From: Paralithodes platypus
Taxonomy: Eukaryota > Arthropoda > Malacostraca > Decapoda > Lithodidae
DNA: 64,000 nucleotides
Assembly (NCBI GenBank): GCA_032716605.1
Contig: CM064480.1
Span: forward strand, 27,208,129 to 27,272,128
Direction: 5' to 3'
Each line of letters starts with the position of its first letter. Within the stretch, counting starts at the first letter, position 1. Positions 1-10,630 of this stretch are shown in pieces. The position numbers and the translations under genes are program-made. The notes beneath the pieces were generated by a model, which was not told the DNA's origin, did no database searches, and was given only the letters and a program-made list of their open reading frames with translations.

Positions 1-45
1 AATTTCACTCCCAACACCAAACATCTCCGAATGAAATTAATTTAA

Positions 46-120
46 GCATGTGATCCTCCAGGGATTCGAACCTGGGATACCACATACAGATTTTTAACAC
101 TCTAACCATTACACCACCAA
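46..120 (-). mobile_element. tRNA-derived SINE head (family 1)
   Basis: On the minus strand this segment has a B box GGTTCGAATCC (plus 62-72) and an A-box-like stretch with AATGGTTAGAGTG. The spacing suits an internal RNA polymerase III promoter. The anticodon arm does not fold cleanly, so I do not call a functional tRNA. It matches the tRNA-like segment at 45,147-45,235 through the anticodon region, the B box and an A/T-rich tail containing CACATG and TTTCATT, so the two look like copies of one tRNA-derived SINE. A decayed tRNA pseudogene is the alternative. Confidence 0.5.
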
Positions 121-894
121 AACAGTTATCATAACTGCTACCATAATCACCATAACTATCACTACTACACTCAGATTCACTATCATCATCACTACAGATC
201 ATAGCCACCATGACAAATACTACTACAATCACCAACACCATCATTATTATCATCACTTATGTCGCAGAATAGAATTATCATTCCTGCCACAGAAGAATGT
301 GTGTGACCCTGCAGGGCACACACACACACACACAAGAACATACAAACACAGTAATTATAATACTACGCCACCCTTACGGGGGTGGGGGGCGTTTGGTGGA
401 GTGTGTGTGTGTGTGTGTGTGTGTGGGGGGGATCTTTCGGGTTGGGGTGGCGGGAGGGTGGGGATAAAACCGTATTTTTTTATCTATGACCATAACTATT
501 ACACAAATTTAAAAACAAATCTTATTTGACTGACAGTTGCATTGACCCACAGTAAGCTTGTGTGAAGTTTGGTGAAAATCCGTCGAACGGTCTAAAAAGA
601 CTAGTTCACAGTAGCCGTTTTTCGGTCCGTATAAAAAATTGTGACGTCAGAGTGACGTCACTTACAGACATGCGGGCCGTACGTAGTGTGAACCGGGAAG
701 GCGTCTACCAAAATGCGGACCGCACAAAAAGATGGTTTCGATTTATTTTTTCGTGTCCGCACAAGGAGTACGTTCCGTACTTTAAACATTGAATTGAAAT
801 GTGTGTAATATTTTTATGCCAATTTCCATTACATTATAGTAAATATCGCATAACAATATACGCTATATGCATAATTTTAATGGCAAGCCAAATA
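121..894. other. Unassigned DNA with AC and GT microsatellites
   Basis: No gene recognised. An (AC)n tract lies near 317-334 and a (GT)n tract followed by G7 near 400-430. Short ORFs here have no domain I recognise. CpG-containing sequence at about 600-790 stands out from the A/T-rich surroundings but matches nothing I know. Confidence 0.5.
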
Positions 895-898
895 TTAA

Positions 899-1377
899 CC
901 CTTTATTGGCGGCGCGCAACTTATGTCGTGTGAAAGAAATTTGGACTAAGTGGCGGTTCACAACTTATGTCGTGTGCCATTTTCAGCACGTAATGTTGCA
1001 GAGAGAGAGAGCTGAGCGGTGTGAGGAGCGTAGTAAGGCTATGACCGTCGCACACCACCGCGGTGGGCCAACTGACATGAATCCCACCCTCCCCCACCCT
1101 CACGCACTCGCTACACAGGGAATTATGTAGGGAAAGTACCTAATTACATGGTTTTTGCACTCGTGTTGTGCGATCGTTGCAAAAAAACTAGCGGTCGTAC
1201 AAGGATGGTTGGGGTGTCATTGGAAAGCTCTGTTTATGCCCTTTCAGGGATAGATACTTGTTTTACACTCTGGGTCTTATTTAGGCATGAAAATGATCAC
1301 GTAAACAACCCTATTTAGGGTAAAAACACCCCGCTGGGCGGTACATATAAATTACCGCCTAGGCCGCTCGTTAGGTG
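899..1377 (+). mobile_element. 480-bp TTAA-flanked MITE, copy A
   Basis: A 479-bp element flanked by TTAA at 895-898 and 1378-1381. It starts CCCTTTATTGGCGGC and ends GGCCGCTCGTTAGGTG, so the ends are imperfect inverted repeats with a shared GCGGC core. Three further copies of almost the same length lie at 4733-5212, 13563-14042 and 22618-23097. TTAA duplication with CCCT/CACC-type ends is the signature of piggyBac-like non-autonomous elements. No transposase is encoded. The family assignment rests on the target site and end shape only. Confidence 0.75.
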
Positions 1378-1381
1378 TTAA

Positions 1382-2439
1382 GACAGTTTAATATGTAAAA
1401 CCTATTGATCGTGTACCTGGCAGCCATCGCGGCAAGCCGGCACCACCAAACCACACGTACTGCTTTGCGCGCTTCCAGGTACAGACAATAAACACCAGAT
1501 TATAACTACAGAACAACAACATGTTTCTCCAATAAAATTTTGATTTCCTTCTACAGTGCATAATCCAGGTACCGTTGCCCACATAAGTTGTTTCTAATCG
1601 TGATCTGATGTATAAAAGTAAATTATATAGTTATAGGCCTATGCAAATGAACTGCGAGTGCGGTTTCTTTTAATTATCAGTTTATTAATCATATGAATTA
1701 ACCACTATACACACGTAATTCAATGATACGCAATATATTTCCATTAACATAGTCACGGAGAGGAACAGAACTTAATATAAGCTAAATATGTGGGCAACTG
1801 CAGTCTACGTGATAGCTTGGTTTTGATATATTTTCCTAGTTAATATGCATTGTTGAATTACGGTGGTGGTTCATCTTCGTTCAATATTAGCAAATAAACA
1901 CCAAGAAATATCGTTTCTCAGTCCATGTTGACGATCGTCTAGTATACCTGTTTACATTATGCTAGAAAAGTAAGTTCCGCATCCCAGAGTCTGGCCCGCG
2001 CTATGGAATGCGGCCCGCATTTCCTTTCAACTTTACTTCTCTGGGTCCGTATTTCGTATGCGACATCGCAGGCCCGAAAACGGACCCGTAAAAGACGGCT
2101 CGTGTGAACGGGGCTTTTTAAGAGGAGTTTCCGGACAGACAGGCGGATGAGACATTACGGACGGCATTGTACTGTACCACTATAGGGGGGGGGGGAACCA
2201 CTGCTTACACAGAGTTGATATTTGATATAAAAATAAATAGATTATAGTCCATTCTTGTTTATTTACTATCCTATTTATATTCCATGACAACCTCTTCCTG
2301 ATCAATTACATTCCTACAGAGAAGAAAACAATATATATTTTACAATTAATAATTGTATACTGTTAGTTCACAATAATGTCCACTCTTCTTGAGTGTTTTT
2401 CATGACATAGGCTACATCATTTCGATCAATATCATACTT
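1382..2439. other. Unassigned DNA
   Basis: No gene or known repeat recognised in about 1 kb. A G9 run lies near 2186. A/T-rich segments and short random ORFs only. Confidence 0.4.
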
Positions 2440-2746
2440 ACGTGTATGCCATTATTATTCTATTATCGTTCCATTTATGTAATTTTCTTGTTCCATGTCT
2501 ATTATTTTGCTGTTCCATAGCTGTCCTATTCCTCATCCATGGTTGCTCTAATCTTGTTACATGTCTGTTGTATTATTGTTCCACGTGTGTTCTATCCTGT
2601 CCACATTAGGTCTAATCTCGTCCCATGTCTGTTATATTGTTGCCCCACATCTGTTCTATCCTGTTCCATTTTTGTTATATTTCTGTTCCATGTCCATTAT
2701 ATTAGTGTTCCATGATTCTCCTATTTCCCATTACTATTCTTTCTTT
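2440..2746 (+). repeat. Degenerate pyrimidine-rich minisatellite
   Basis: Repeated degenerate words of the form GTTCCATGTCTGTTATATT recur at roughly 25-35-bp spacing (for example near 2490, 2560, 2620, 2660 and 2690). Units differ by many substitutions and small indels, so this is an old array. It abuts the much younger 67-bp array that starts at 2747. Confidence 0.55.
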
Positions 2747-3215
2747 TTGTACCGAGCTCTTGTTATTCGTCGGCTGTGTCCCTAGCAACAGAGGGTGTGT
2801 TGGGTTACGTGAATTGTACCGAGCTCTTGTTATTCGTCGGCTGTGCCCCTAGCAACAGAGGGTGTGTTGGGTTACGTGAATTGTACCGAGCTCTTGTTAT
2901 TCGTCGGCTGTGCCCCTAGCAACAGAGGGTGTGTTGGGTTACGTGAATTGTACCGAGCTCTTGTTATTCGTCGGCTGTGCCCCTAGCAACAGAGGGTGTG
3001 TTGGGTTACGTGAATTGTACCGAGCTCTTGTTATTCGTCGGCTGTGCCCCTAGCAACAGAGGGTGTGTTGGGTTACGTGAATTGTACCGAGCTCTTGTTA
3101 TTCGTCGGCTGTGCCCCTAGCAACAGAGGGTGTGTTGGGTTACGTGAATTGTACCGAGCTCTTGTTATTCGTCGGCTGTGCCCCTAGCAACAGAGGGTGT
3201 GTTGGGTTACGTGAA
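2747..3215 (+). repeat. 67-bp tandem repeat, seven copies
   Basis: Seven head-to-tail units of exactly 67 bp start at 2747, 2814, 2881, 2948, 3015, 3082 and 3149. Each begins TTGTACCGAGCTCTTG and ends GGGTTACGTGAA. The only difference I see is one base in the first unit (TGTCCC instead of TGCCCC), so the array is very homogeneous. There are no variable spacers, so it is a satellite or minisatellite and not CRISPR-like. Confidence 0.95.
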
Positions 3216-3910
3216 TTTGAATTGCGTCAAGTTACTCTACAGTATATTGCTGGGGCTGATAAGGTAGGCTAGGGCGTTGGAGAGAGAGAGTGTGTGCGTG
3301 TGTGTGCACGTGAGAGAGGGGAGCGTACTTATCTGTGTATACTGTATGTATTGTCGTGTGTGAAAGACTATCAGACGGCCAGTTAGAGAATGCAGACACA
3401 AAGGAAAATACGAATGTAGCAGACATAGACACAAAATGGCATAGTTGGCAGGGGTATTTATAAGTAAGAGACAAAACAAATATATTATAAAAGATGGTGA
3501 ACACTTTAAAGATTAGAATATATGGTGGCCTCATTATATATTGTAAAACTGGGAAAACAGGAGATTTCCTAGAAAGAGGAATACGGGAAGAGCAAACAAG
3601 GGAAGAAAATTAGAAGAGAAACGAAGAAATGACAGACACAATAAGAGATGAGGAGAAACAATAGAAGCAAGAAGTAAAGAGGACAATGGTCAGAAGAGAT
3701 CCGTGATACTCTTCTACAATTATAACTGAATCATTTGATCTAGTTATTATCTATTAATCATTTAAGTATCAAAATACAAATTACCGTACACCTTCTGATT
3801 GAAGAAGCAGCATTTACACTCCCTTACTCCATAAATGTTCTATTAAAACATAACAGTATAAACATTATTTATTTGGTATTTACCTGAATAAGATAAACTA
3901 TTTGCCCTCA
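3216..3910. other. Unassigned purine-rich DNA
   Basis: No gene recognised. GA-rich and GT-rich stretches at 3280-3320 and 3560-3690 produce spurious low-complexity ORFs on the opposite strand. Confidence 0.4.
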
Positions 3911-4020
3911 GGGAAGGTGTGGTTGAGTGGTTTTGCAACTGGACTAGTAATCTTAAATTCTCAGTTTATAATCCCGATGAGTCAATGGGTAGATATTATT
4001 GGGATGGAATTTGTGCTGTA
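3911..4020 (+). mobile_element. tRNA-derived SINE fragment (family 2)
   Basis: The segment carries an A-box-like GGTTGAGTGG and a decayed B box (GTTTATAATCC where the family has GGTTCAAATCC). It then continues with GTCAATGGGTAGATATTATT and on to TTTGTGCTGTA. This arrangement of tRNA-like head plus body matches the better preserved minus-strand copy at 51,212-51,706 over about 110 bp. Homology is lost after about 4020, so the copy is truncated. Confidence 0.6.
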
Positions 4021-4728
4021 GGCCTACTTGGTAAAATACAAGAGAAAGTGAGGGATTCAGGAGACAGCAACGATAAGAAACAGAAAAGAAGAAAACAGAG
4101 AGACCCGCAAGAACGGGAAACTGCCAGGGAGAAAGAAGGCAGGAGAGAGAGAATGGGAGATACACGAGAACGGGAAGCAATACCAGAACCTCAAACAATC
4201 AGGATTTGCCCTCCAGGAAGTCGCCTCACCATCCTAGGAAAGACGCCACAAGCACCGCAAGTCCAGAAAACACCATAAATCAGCCAAGAGATGCCGCAGC
4301 CGAGAGGAACCCTGGAGACAAAGCGAGCCAAACAATACCCCGGCCCGATCGCCTGCCAAATTCAAAGGAGAGCGCTCAGACCCTTCTTGCTCTCAGCGCG
4401 GCCACCCAGGCTGTGCCCGCGCTGAAGGAGTCGACCTGAGCCCTTTAAAAGTGACACCTTAAACCCATGCACCTCTTACTTCAGATACCTTGCCTTGGAC
4501 TACGTTGCTGAATGTATGACGTGCCTGGCGAAACCAGCAGAGAGCAGACAGGATGGAGTCGGAGTAGCTGCCGATTCCGAGGTGAAATGTGGCATGTACA
4601 ATGGTCAGTGCAGTCTGACAACATCTAGCCCTATCCAATCTCCTGGTCTAAATCCAATTGCCCGTTCACTGGTCAGTGCAAGAGGATACGTAAACTTGGA
4701 GCTTCCTAAAACTGTCCTACTTCCTTAA
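4021..4728. other. Unassigned DNA
   Basis: No gene recognised. An ORF at 3919-4278 (119 aa) begins inside the SINE fragment and becomes a low-complexity R/E/K-rich sequence, so it is probably fortuitous. ORFs at 4206-4439 and 4495-4728 show no motif I know. Confidence 0.4.
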
Positions 4729-4732
4729 TTAA

Positions 4733-5212
4733 CCCTTATTTAGCGGCGAGCAACATAAGTCGAGTTAAATAAAGCTGGACTATGTGGCGGCGCTCGACAT
4801 AACTCGAGTGGCAATTTCAGCACGTAATGTGGCTGAGAGAGAGAGACAAGTGGTGGCAGGAGACTAGCGAGCGTATGACTGCTCCAGACCACCGCGGCGA
4901 ACCTACTGACACAAATCTCAGCTCCCTCCTCCCTCTCTCACTCGCTACATACTCAATTATGTACTGAAAGTACCGAATTACCTGCTTTTTTCACTCGCGT
5001 TGCACGGTTATTGCAAGAAAACTATCCATCATACAAGGATCGTTATGGTGTCATTCGAAAGCTCTGTTTATGCCCTTTCAGGGATAGGTACTTGTTTTAC
5101 GTTCTGGGTCTTATTTAGGCATGAAAATGATCACGTAAACAGCCCTATTTTGGCTAAAAACACCCCGCTGTGCGGTACACATAAATAAACCGCATAGGCC
5201 GCTCGTAAGGTG
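4733..5212 (+). mobile_element. 480-bp TTAA-flanked MITE, copy B
   Basis: A 480-bp element with TTAA at 4729-4732 and 5213-5216. It begins CCCTTATTTAGCGGCGAGC and ends GGCCGCTCGTAAGGTG. It is the same family and orientation as copy A and reverse-oriented relative to copies C and D. Near the left end a GCGGCG...ACATAA.TCGAG motif occurs twice (near 4741 and 4787). No coding capacity. Confidence 0.8.
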
Positions 5213-5216
5213 TTAA

Positions 5217-6495
5217 AGACAGTACATAGGAGGAATTGTATAATAACAAGTCTTCCGTACATTGGTCCGTATGGCTCTAGTTATTGTTCAGATCCTGGGT
5301 AATGACTTTCTGCCAGTGCACTGGTCTGAATAGTCAGTCGAGCCCAGTTCTTGAACTTTAGCTTGCTACCAGTACACTTGTCAGTGTAGCCCGCTATAAC
5401 TAAGTCCCTGGGTATTGACCCAAAGCCTACCGGGATATTGTTAGATTGTTAGGTGGACAGTACACTGGTCCGAGCCGCCTAACCGATTCTCTGGCCCTCC
5501 CCAACTTGGGTAGCGGGAGTCGTCCAGGCCAAAAGGACTTCTCCCTTGCTCAAGAGAGGAATTGCTAGGTGGACAGTACACTGGTCCGTGCTCCCTAGCA
5601 ACTTCTCTGAACCCCCCCCCCCCCTACCTCTCAACACCTGGATGGTAAGGAGCCAACTAACCGCCGTGTCGAGACCCTCTGGAGGACGTTTACGGAGGAC
5701 CACCCACCACCAACCCTGACTACAAGGATGAGCCCGAGGAAGATCCGTAGATGGACCACGGCACCAGAACGAAGAGCCTAGCTTGCTGAAGGCATTATAA
5801 CAGACCTCCATTATCACCTGTCAGGCCTCTATAGACGACACAAACCACACGTATCTATCGTTGTAAAGTAGAATATTTTGTACATGAACTCCTTGTGAGA
5901 TCACATATAACAATATTTGGCTTTATAGCCACACACCCATACAGTGATACACATAAAATCAACCCCAGTGACACTATCTTTGCACACCCAGCGACCAAGT
6001 GACTTGTAATTATTTTACTGTATTTTATGTGGCATTCCATGCTTGATTCGTTTGAGAAGTGCTTCCGTGACTTGTCTCAATCTCTGTGCGAAGACTCCTA
6101 AATGCGCTTTTTAGGTTACCAATATATCTGTGAGAAACTCTGATATTTAAGAGACACTCAGTGATTATCCATATATATTCTGTGTGTAACTTTATTGCTA
6201 ATTCAAAGGAGCAGTAACCCCCAGGCTTAATACTTGCGATTCCTCTTAGCTCCGGGGTATATCTATTTCCATGCCCATGATTTTGTGTATTATATATATG
6301 CCATTATATGTGTGAACCATTAGCCAAGTAAGCCATCATAATATGTTGTTATCTTTATTGATTATGATAACTATAAATGTACTTCTGTGTCGTCCTTAAA
6401 CCTCTGCATGTTTGTGTGTGTCTATGTGTAAATTTCTTCTCTGCCCAGTTAAGTTAGGATACACCTTTTATCCAGTAATCCCAGCAAAAAGCTGG
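5217..6495. repeat. Unassigned DNA with a 116-bp direct repeat
   Basis: The phrase AGGTGGACAGTACACTGGTC occurs at 5451 and 5567, 116 bp apart, with similar flanks (CCTAAC.ATTCTCTG versus CCTAGCAACTTCTCTG). Weaker variants of CAGT(A/G)CACTGGTC occur near 5316 and 5371. A C10 run is near 5610. I recognise no protein; the ORF on the minus strand at 5479-5817 is built over these repeats. A decayed LTR or satellite is possible. Confidence 0.45.
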
Positions 6496-6541
6496 GTGTC
6501 AGTGCTTCACCACAAAGGCCACCGACACACCATAAAAAAAT
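6496..6541 (+). mobile_element. SINE body fragment (family 2)
   Basis: About 45 bp containing CACCACAAAGGCCACCGACA followed by an A-run match the interior of the family-2 SINE on the minus strand at 51,547-51,594 (CACAAAGCCCACCGAAATGCC then A7). The tRNA-like head is missing. It lies just left of a LINE reverse transcriptase fragment. Confidence 0.5.
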
Positions 6542-6597
6542 CATCGCTGTTTCCAATAAATTAGCATTGTATGAATTTGAATGCATGATCAGGGAAA

Positions 6598-7905
6598 GTG
6601 TTGCCATCAGCAACATGCAGTTTGGATTTATGCCGGGATGTGACACAAGTCACAACTGATTCTATCTTCATTCTTAGGCAACTGCAAGAGAGGTTCTTAG
6701 ATAAAAACAGGGAGTTATACCTAGTTTTTGTAGATCTGGAGAAGGCCTTTGACCGGATGCCCAGGGAAGTAATGCAATGCGGTATGAGAAAACTCGGAGT
6801 ACAAGAGTGGATAGTGCGTGTGATAATGAGAATGTATGAGGGGTCACAGGCAGCAGTTAGAGTGAATGGGGGCCTGAGCGAAGAGCTCCCAGTGAAAGTT
6901 GGAGTTCACCAAGGTTCAGTACTGAGCCTATTACTGTTTGTTTTGGTCCTGAAGGCTCAGTCAAGGGACTTTAGAACAGGACTCCCATGGGAGCTGTTAT
7001 ATGCAGATGATCTAGTTTTTATCACAGATAGTGTGCAGGAAGCAGAGGCAAAGTTCTAAAGATGACAAATAATGGTCTAAGAGTTAACATAGATAAAACA
7101 AAGGTCATGATTAGTTGAGTAGGGCGTGGAACTGTGAAAAGAAACAGCGACTATCCATGTGCAGTATGTCGGAAGAGGGTGGGAAGTATCTCAATTCATT
7201 GTTGCGTCTGTAGTGACTGGGTACACAAGAGATGTAGTGGACCTAGAGGACCTTTCACAAGAAACATAGACTTTGAATGTGCAGTATGCAAGGGAAATCT
7301 TGTGTTAAATGACCCGCATGTTGGTGTTGATTTTGACAGTGTAGCGCGCTACCTGGGCGATACGGTTTCCGCCGGAGATGGCGCTGAGGCTGGCTCCATT
7401 GCTAGAGTCAGAAGTGGCTGGGGAAAGTTTAAATAGTTGTTGCCACTCCTGATCATGAGAGGGCTCCCAGCCCACCTTAAAAGGAAGGTGTTGGCTATAC
7501 CTTGTGTGTTAGGAGAGCGATGACTTAAGCCTGGGAGACATGGCCAGTTAAAGTGGAGGATATCAATAGAATGGAACGGAATGAGAAGAGAATGGTGAGA
7601 AGGATGTGTGGGGTTAATCTCAGGTACGGGGTATCGAGCAAGGAATTAAGAAGGCGTCTGGGGATTAGGAGTGTCAGTAAACTGATGCGCATTAGCCGAC
7701 TTGGTTGGTTTGGACACATGGAGAGAATGGATGATCGGAACTGGGTGAAGAAATGACGGACTGTGAACGTGGGGGGAGCTGTGTGTAGGGGTAGACCTAG
7801 TATGACGTGGGATCAGGTACTTCGGTCCGATCTCAAAATAAAGAACTTGACAACAGAGGCAGCTCTTGACAGGGCCGCCTGGAAAGCTGCAATTTAGGAT
7901 GAGAC
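6598..7905 (+). pseudogene. LINE reverse transcriptase fragment with zinc-finger C-terminus
   Basis: The first frame (6598-7059) holds RT blocks. These are FVDLEKAFDRMP near 6728, VGVHQGSVLS (the family's GxxQGxxxSP motif with P changed to L) and the catalytic LLYADDLVF with YADD at 6999-7010. After a frameshift, 7134-7436 encodes a Cys/His cluster (CAVC, then CxxC, WVHKRC, then CAVC). After a stop, 7553-7756 encodes the conserved C-terminal segment with RLGWFGHMERMDDRNW, continuing past another stop to about 7905. These are the order and motifs of an APE-type LINE ORF2 that ends in a PHD/RING-like zinc segment. The endonuclease and first RT blocks are absent. Clade not assigned. Confidence 0.85.
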
Positions 7906-9660
7906 TGTAACCACATTCTCTGGAGACAAACTGGGCTATAAACTTGTATGTATATATGTATGAATATTTCCATATTCATAATATGATATAGGGGCAGCGC
8001 CTAGTGAGTAAACAGTTCAGCAGGTGGCGTTTGAGAGAGCGAGAGGTGTTTGAGACTGTGACTCTGTGAGATGAGACAGTGAGACAGTGGCAATGCAGCT
8101 TCAAGCAGTCAGAGTTGCAACAGGCCATGAGGAGACAATCAGGTGTTGTAGGTCTACAAAGATAAGACCACGAACGAGCCAGTTGCAACACTAAAAATCT
8201 GTCTCGATGTCTCCCTCACCATTTGAATTAAGACCTTCTGACTTCAACGTGTTGAGCGGTTTCATTTACAGGATGTAAGCCTATGTTTGGAGGTAAAATT
8301 GGATCTCAAAAAAAAAAATAATAATAATAATAATAATAATAATAGTTATAAAATAGCCCATTTCAGTATATGATGGCTTTTTTCACTTTATTTTGACTAT
8401 CATTAGACAGTTGTATCAACTTCAAAAGGCTCTCTATAAATTAAGGAGGTAGTCTCAATTTACCCTCAGCCTCCCACAATGAGGGACCGGATAAACGTCG
8501 TCTGCTTGGTTTCCCGCCCTTTCAAATTTACCCTATACAAATCTTTTGCCATCCAGTGAGTCGAAATCTATAAATCGCAGTCATCAAAATATCACTCATT
8601 TCTATAGTCATAAATGTTACAGACATATTACTCCTAAATTCTATTCAGTGCATTGTCCAATATACAAAGTATTTATGATGCACAACAAAGAATATATTAG
8701 GCCTACACAAACACATGGCAAGCATCCGAAAAGTAGTCCTGGTAATATTTCAATAGATAGGTATCGATGTCCTAAAAATGATATGTATAAAAACTCAAGA
8801 TGAACGTATAAAATAATCCGCATTAACCAATTTGACATGAAATAAGAGCATAATGCTATACTAGTTACATATCTTGGCACTAGCAATTAAAAATTGTTGC
8901 CATTATTAGGGTAGCTGATAAGGAACCATGTTTGGCCAAATTGTCAGAGCTGGGCACCACAAACAAAAAGTCAAGTCAGCAAAGACAAATCAGCAAACCC
9001 AGAACATAACTTCAGCAAACACAAATGTGCAAACCTTGTGAAATTTCTAGTCCTCAAATGCAAATATGCAAACGCAAACTGTTTTTTATTAATTTTAAAT
9101 TTAAACTACAGAATCAAGGGTAAATCAATAAATTCAATCTCTAATGTCAATAAATATATATATTTACTTAAATATAATGTTGCCCAACTTCCATGGACCT
9201 CAAGGATATACATACAGGCTTTTAAAGCTTGGAAATTGCTGTAAATTGCCAAAACATTCCAGAACATCACCCGCAGTGAAAGGGTTAATATATATAGCAT
9301 AGGCCACTTAGTTTGTCCACATGGGCAGTAAAACGTTGGGGCAACTTGTTTATGGGGAGAGTGCTTCAGTAATAATCAGTATTCGCAATTCCGCACCATT
9401 CAGGAGGAGGTACGCCGGATCACAGAGGTGCAAGGAGGCGATGTGGTCCCCTCTTTGGGAATGGCAATAGGTTATATATGCCTAGATAGGTCTACTTTAG
9501 ATAGATTAAGTAATTTAATAGAAAGTAGCCTAGGCCTATTAATTTTAATGCTCAGAATAAAGGCCTAGCTTCAGTTGGCTCCTGACCTTTGACCAGTGAG
9601 GACGTCCCCAGTGACCGCTCGTGACATACCTGTTTATCCCCTAGTGAGGTGAACATTCTC
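7906..9660. other. Unassigned A/T-rich DNA
   Basis: No gene recognised. An (ATA)n microsatellite lies near 8310-8344. Small ORFs at 8546-8803 and 9038-9244 are low-information. The last 300 bp probably includes the 5' UTR of the downstream LINE, but its 5' boundary cannot be fixed from one copy. Confidence 0.4.
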
Positions 9661-9664
9661 AGTG

Positions 9665-10564
9665 ATGGCTTGTGTTGATGAGATTGTCACCTCTTCCCAT
9701 GTTCTCCAGCTTTGTCTTGCTTTGCAAGAAAGGCTGGAGAATGTTGAGCTCGAGGTCCAATCTCTCAAGGACGAGAACCTAGCATTGAAGATGGCATTAG
9801 AGGAAACGAAAAATGCCACTGGTGTAGGAAAACCGGACTTTTCCTGGAAAGTGGTAGCTTCAAGTGGAACGAAGTGTACCTTGAAGAAGCAGTGTGTACC
9901 TGTAAACAACAAGTACAGCATCCTGGAGGACGAGTGTGATGGAAGTGAAGACGGAGTGGGGGGAGGAGATGACCTGTCTTACAGCGAGGCAGTGAGAGGG
10001 GAGGGGAGGAAGTCTGCTGCTGCTGCTACAACTGCTGCTACACGCCGACAAAAGGAAAAAGCTAAGTCTGTTTTCATTGTCGGTGATTCATTGGTTAGAT
10101 ACCTTGGCAGGGCAAAAAACACTCAGGTTGGTAAAGTTGTCTGCGTGCCTGGTGCCGGAGTCGGGAGGGTGGCTGACAAGATAGATGCTGTCCTGGAAGT
10201 GAGTGGGGAGGACCGCATCATCTTCCTCAATGCAGGGAGCAACGATATATGGAGATGCAGGACTAAGGAGTTGCTCTCCAAGTATCAGGAAATGTTGGAG
10301 AGGATCAAGGAAAAGGGTGGAGTTCCTGTGGTAAACAGTATCCTGCCAAGAAGAGGGGTAAGGAAGGAATGGTCCTCCAGGGCTATTGGTGTAAATAGCC
10401 GGCTGGAGAAGTATTGCAAGGCAAATACTATTCCATTCCTGGATAACTGGTCCCTCTTTTATGGTAAGGATGAACTGTATGCCCAGGATGGAGTACATCT
10501 TTCTCGACTAGGAGTTTCGACCTTGGCCAGCTCACTCGACAAGATTGTTGCGGGGTTTCGTTAA
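9665..10564 (+). CDS. LINE ORF1 with coiled coil and SGNH-type esterase domain
   Basis: About 299 aa. I use the ATG at 9665. Residues about 15-50 are heptad-like (QERLENVELEVQSLKDEN), a likely coiled coil for multimerisation. From about residue 135 an SGNH/GDSL hydrolase domain follows: VGDSLVR with the nucleophile Ser142, a block II glycine in GAGVGRV, GSND with Asn193, and DGVHL with Asp275 and His278. All canonical catalytic positions are therefore present. An esterase domain in ORF1 is established for CR1-clade LINEs, where its substrate is unsettled. The reading frame is intact although ORF2 downstream is broken. It ends 66 bp before the ORF2 frame. Confidence 0.88.
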   Translation: MACVDEIVTSSHVLQLCLALQERLENVELEVQSLKDENLALKMALEETKNATGVGKPDFSWKVVASSGTKCTLKKQCVPVNNKYSILEDECDGSEDGVGGGDDLSYSEAVRGEGRKSAAAATTAATRRQKEKAKSVFIVGDSLVRYLGRAKNTQVGKVVCVPGAGVGRVADKIDAVLEVSGEDRIIFLNAGSNDIWRCRTKELLSKYQEMLERIKEKGGVPVVNSILPRRGVRKEWSSRAIGVNSRLEKYCKANTIPFLDNWSLFYGKDELYAQDGVHLSRLGVSTLASSLDKIVAGFR

Positions 10565-10630
10565 AAAAAACCTGGGTGTGTAAGTAAAATACTGTCTCCA
10601 TATGGAGCAGGTACTTCATGTGACAAACCA

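Noticed and set aside
2747..3215. CRISPR-like array
   Set aside because: Units are contiguous 67-bp copies without spacers, in a eukaryotic repeat context.
3919..4278. 119-aa basic protein as a host gene
   Set aside because: It starts inside a SINE fragment and continues in low-complexity purine-rich sequence.
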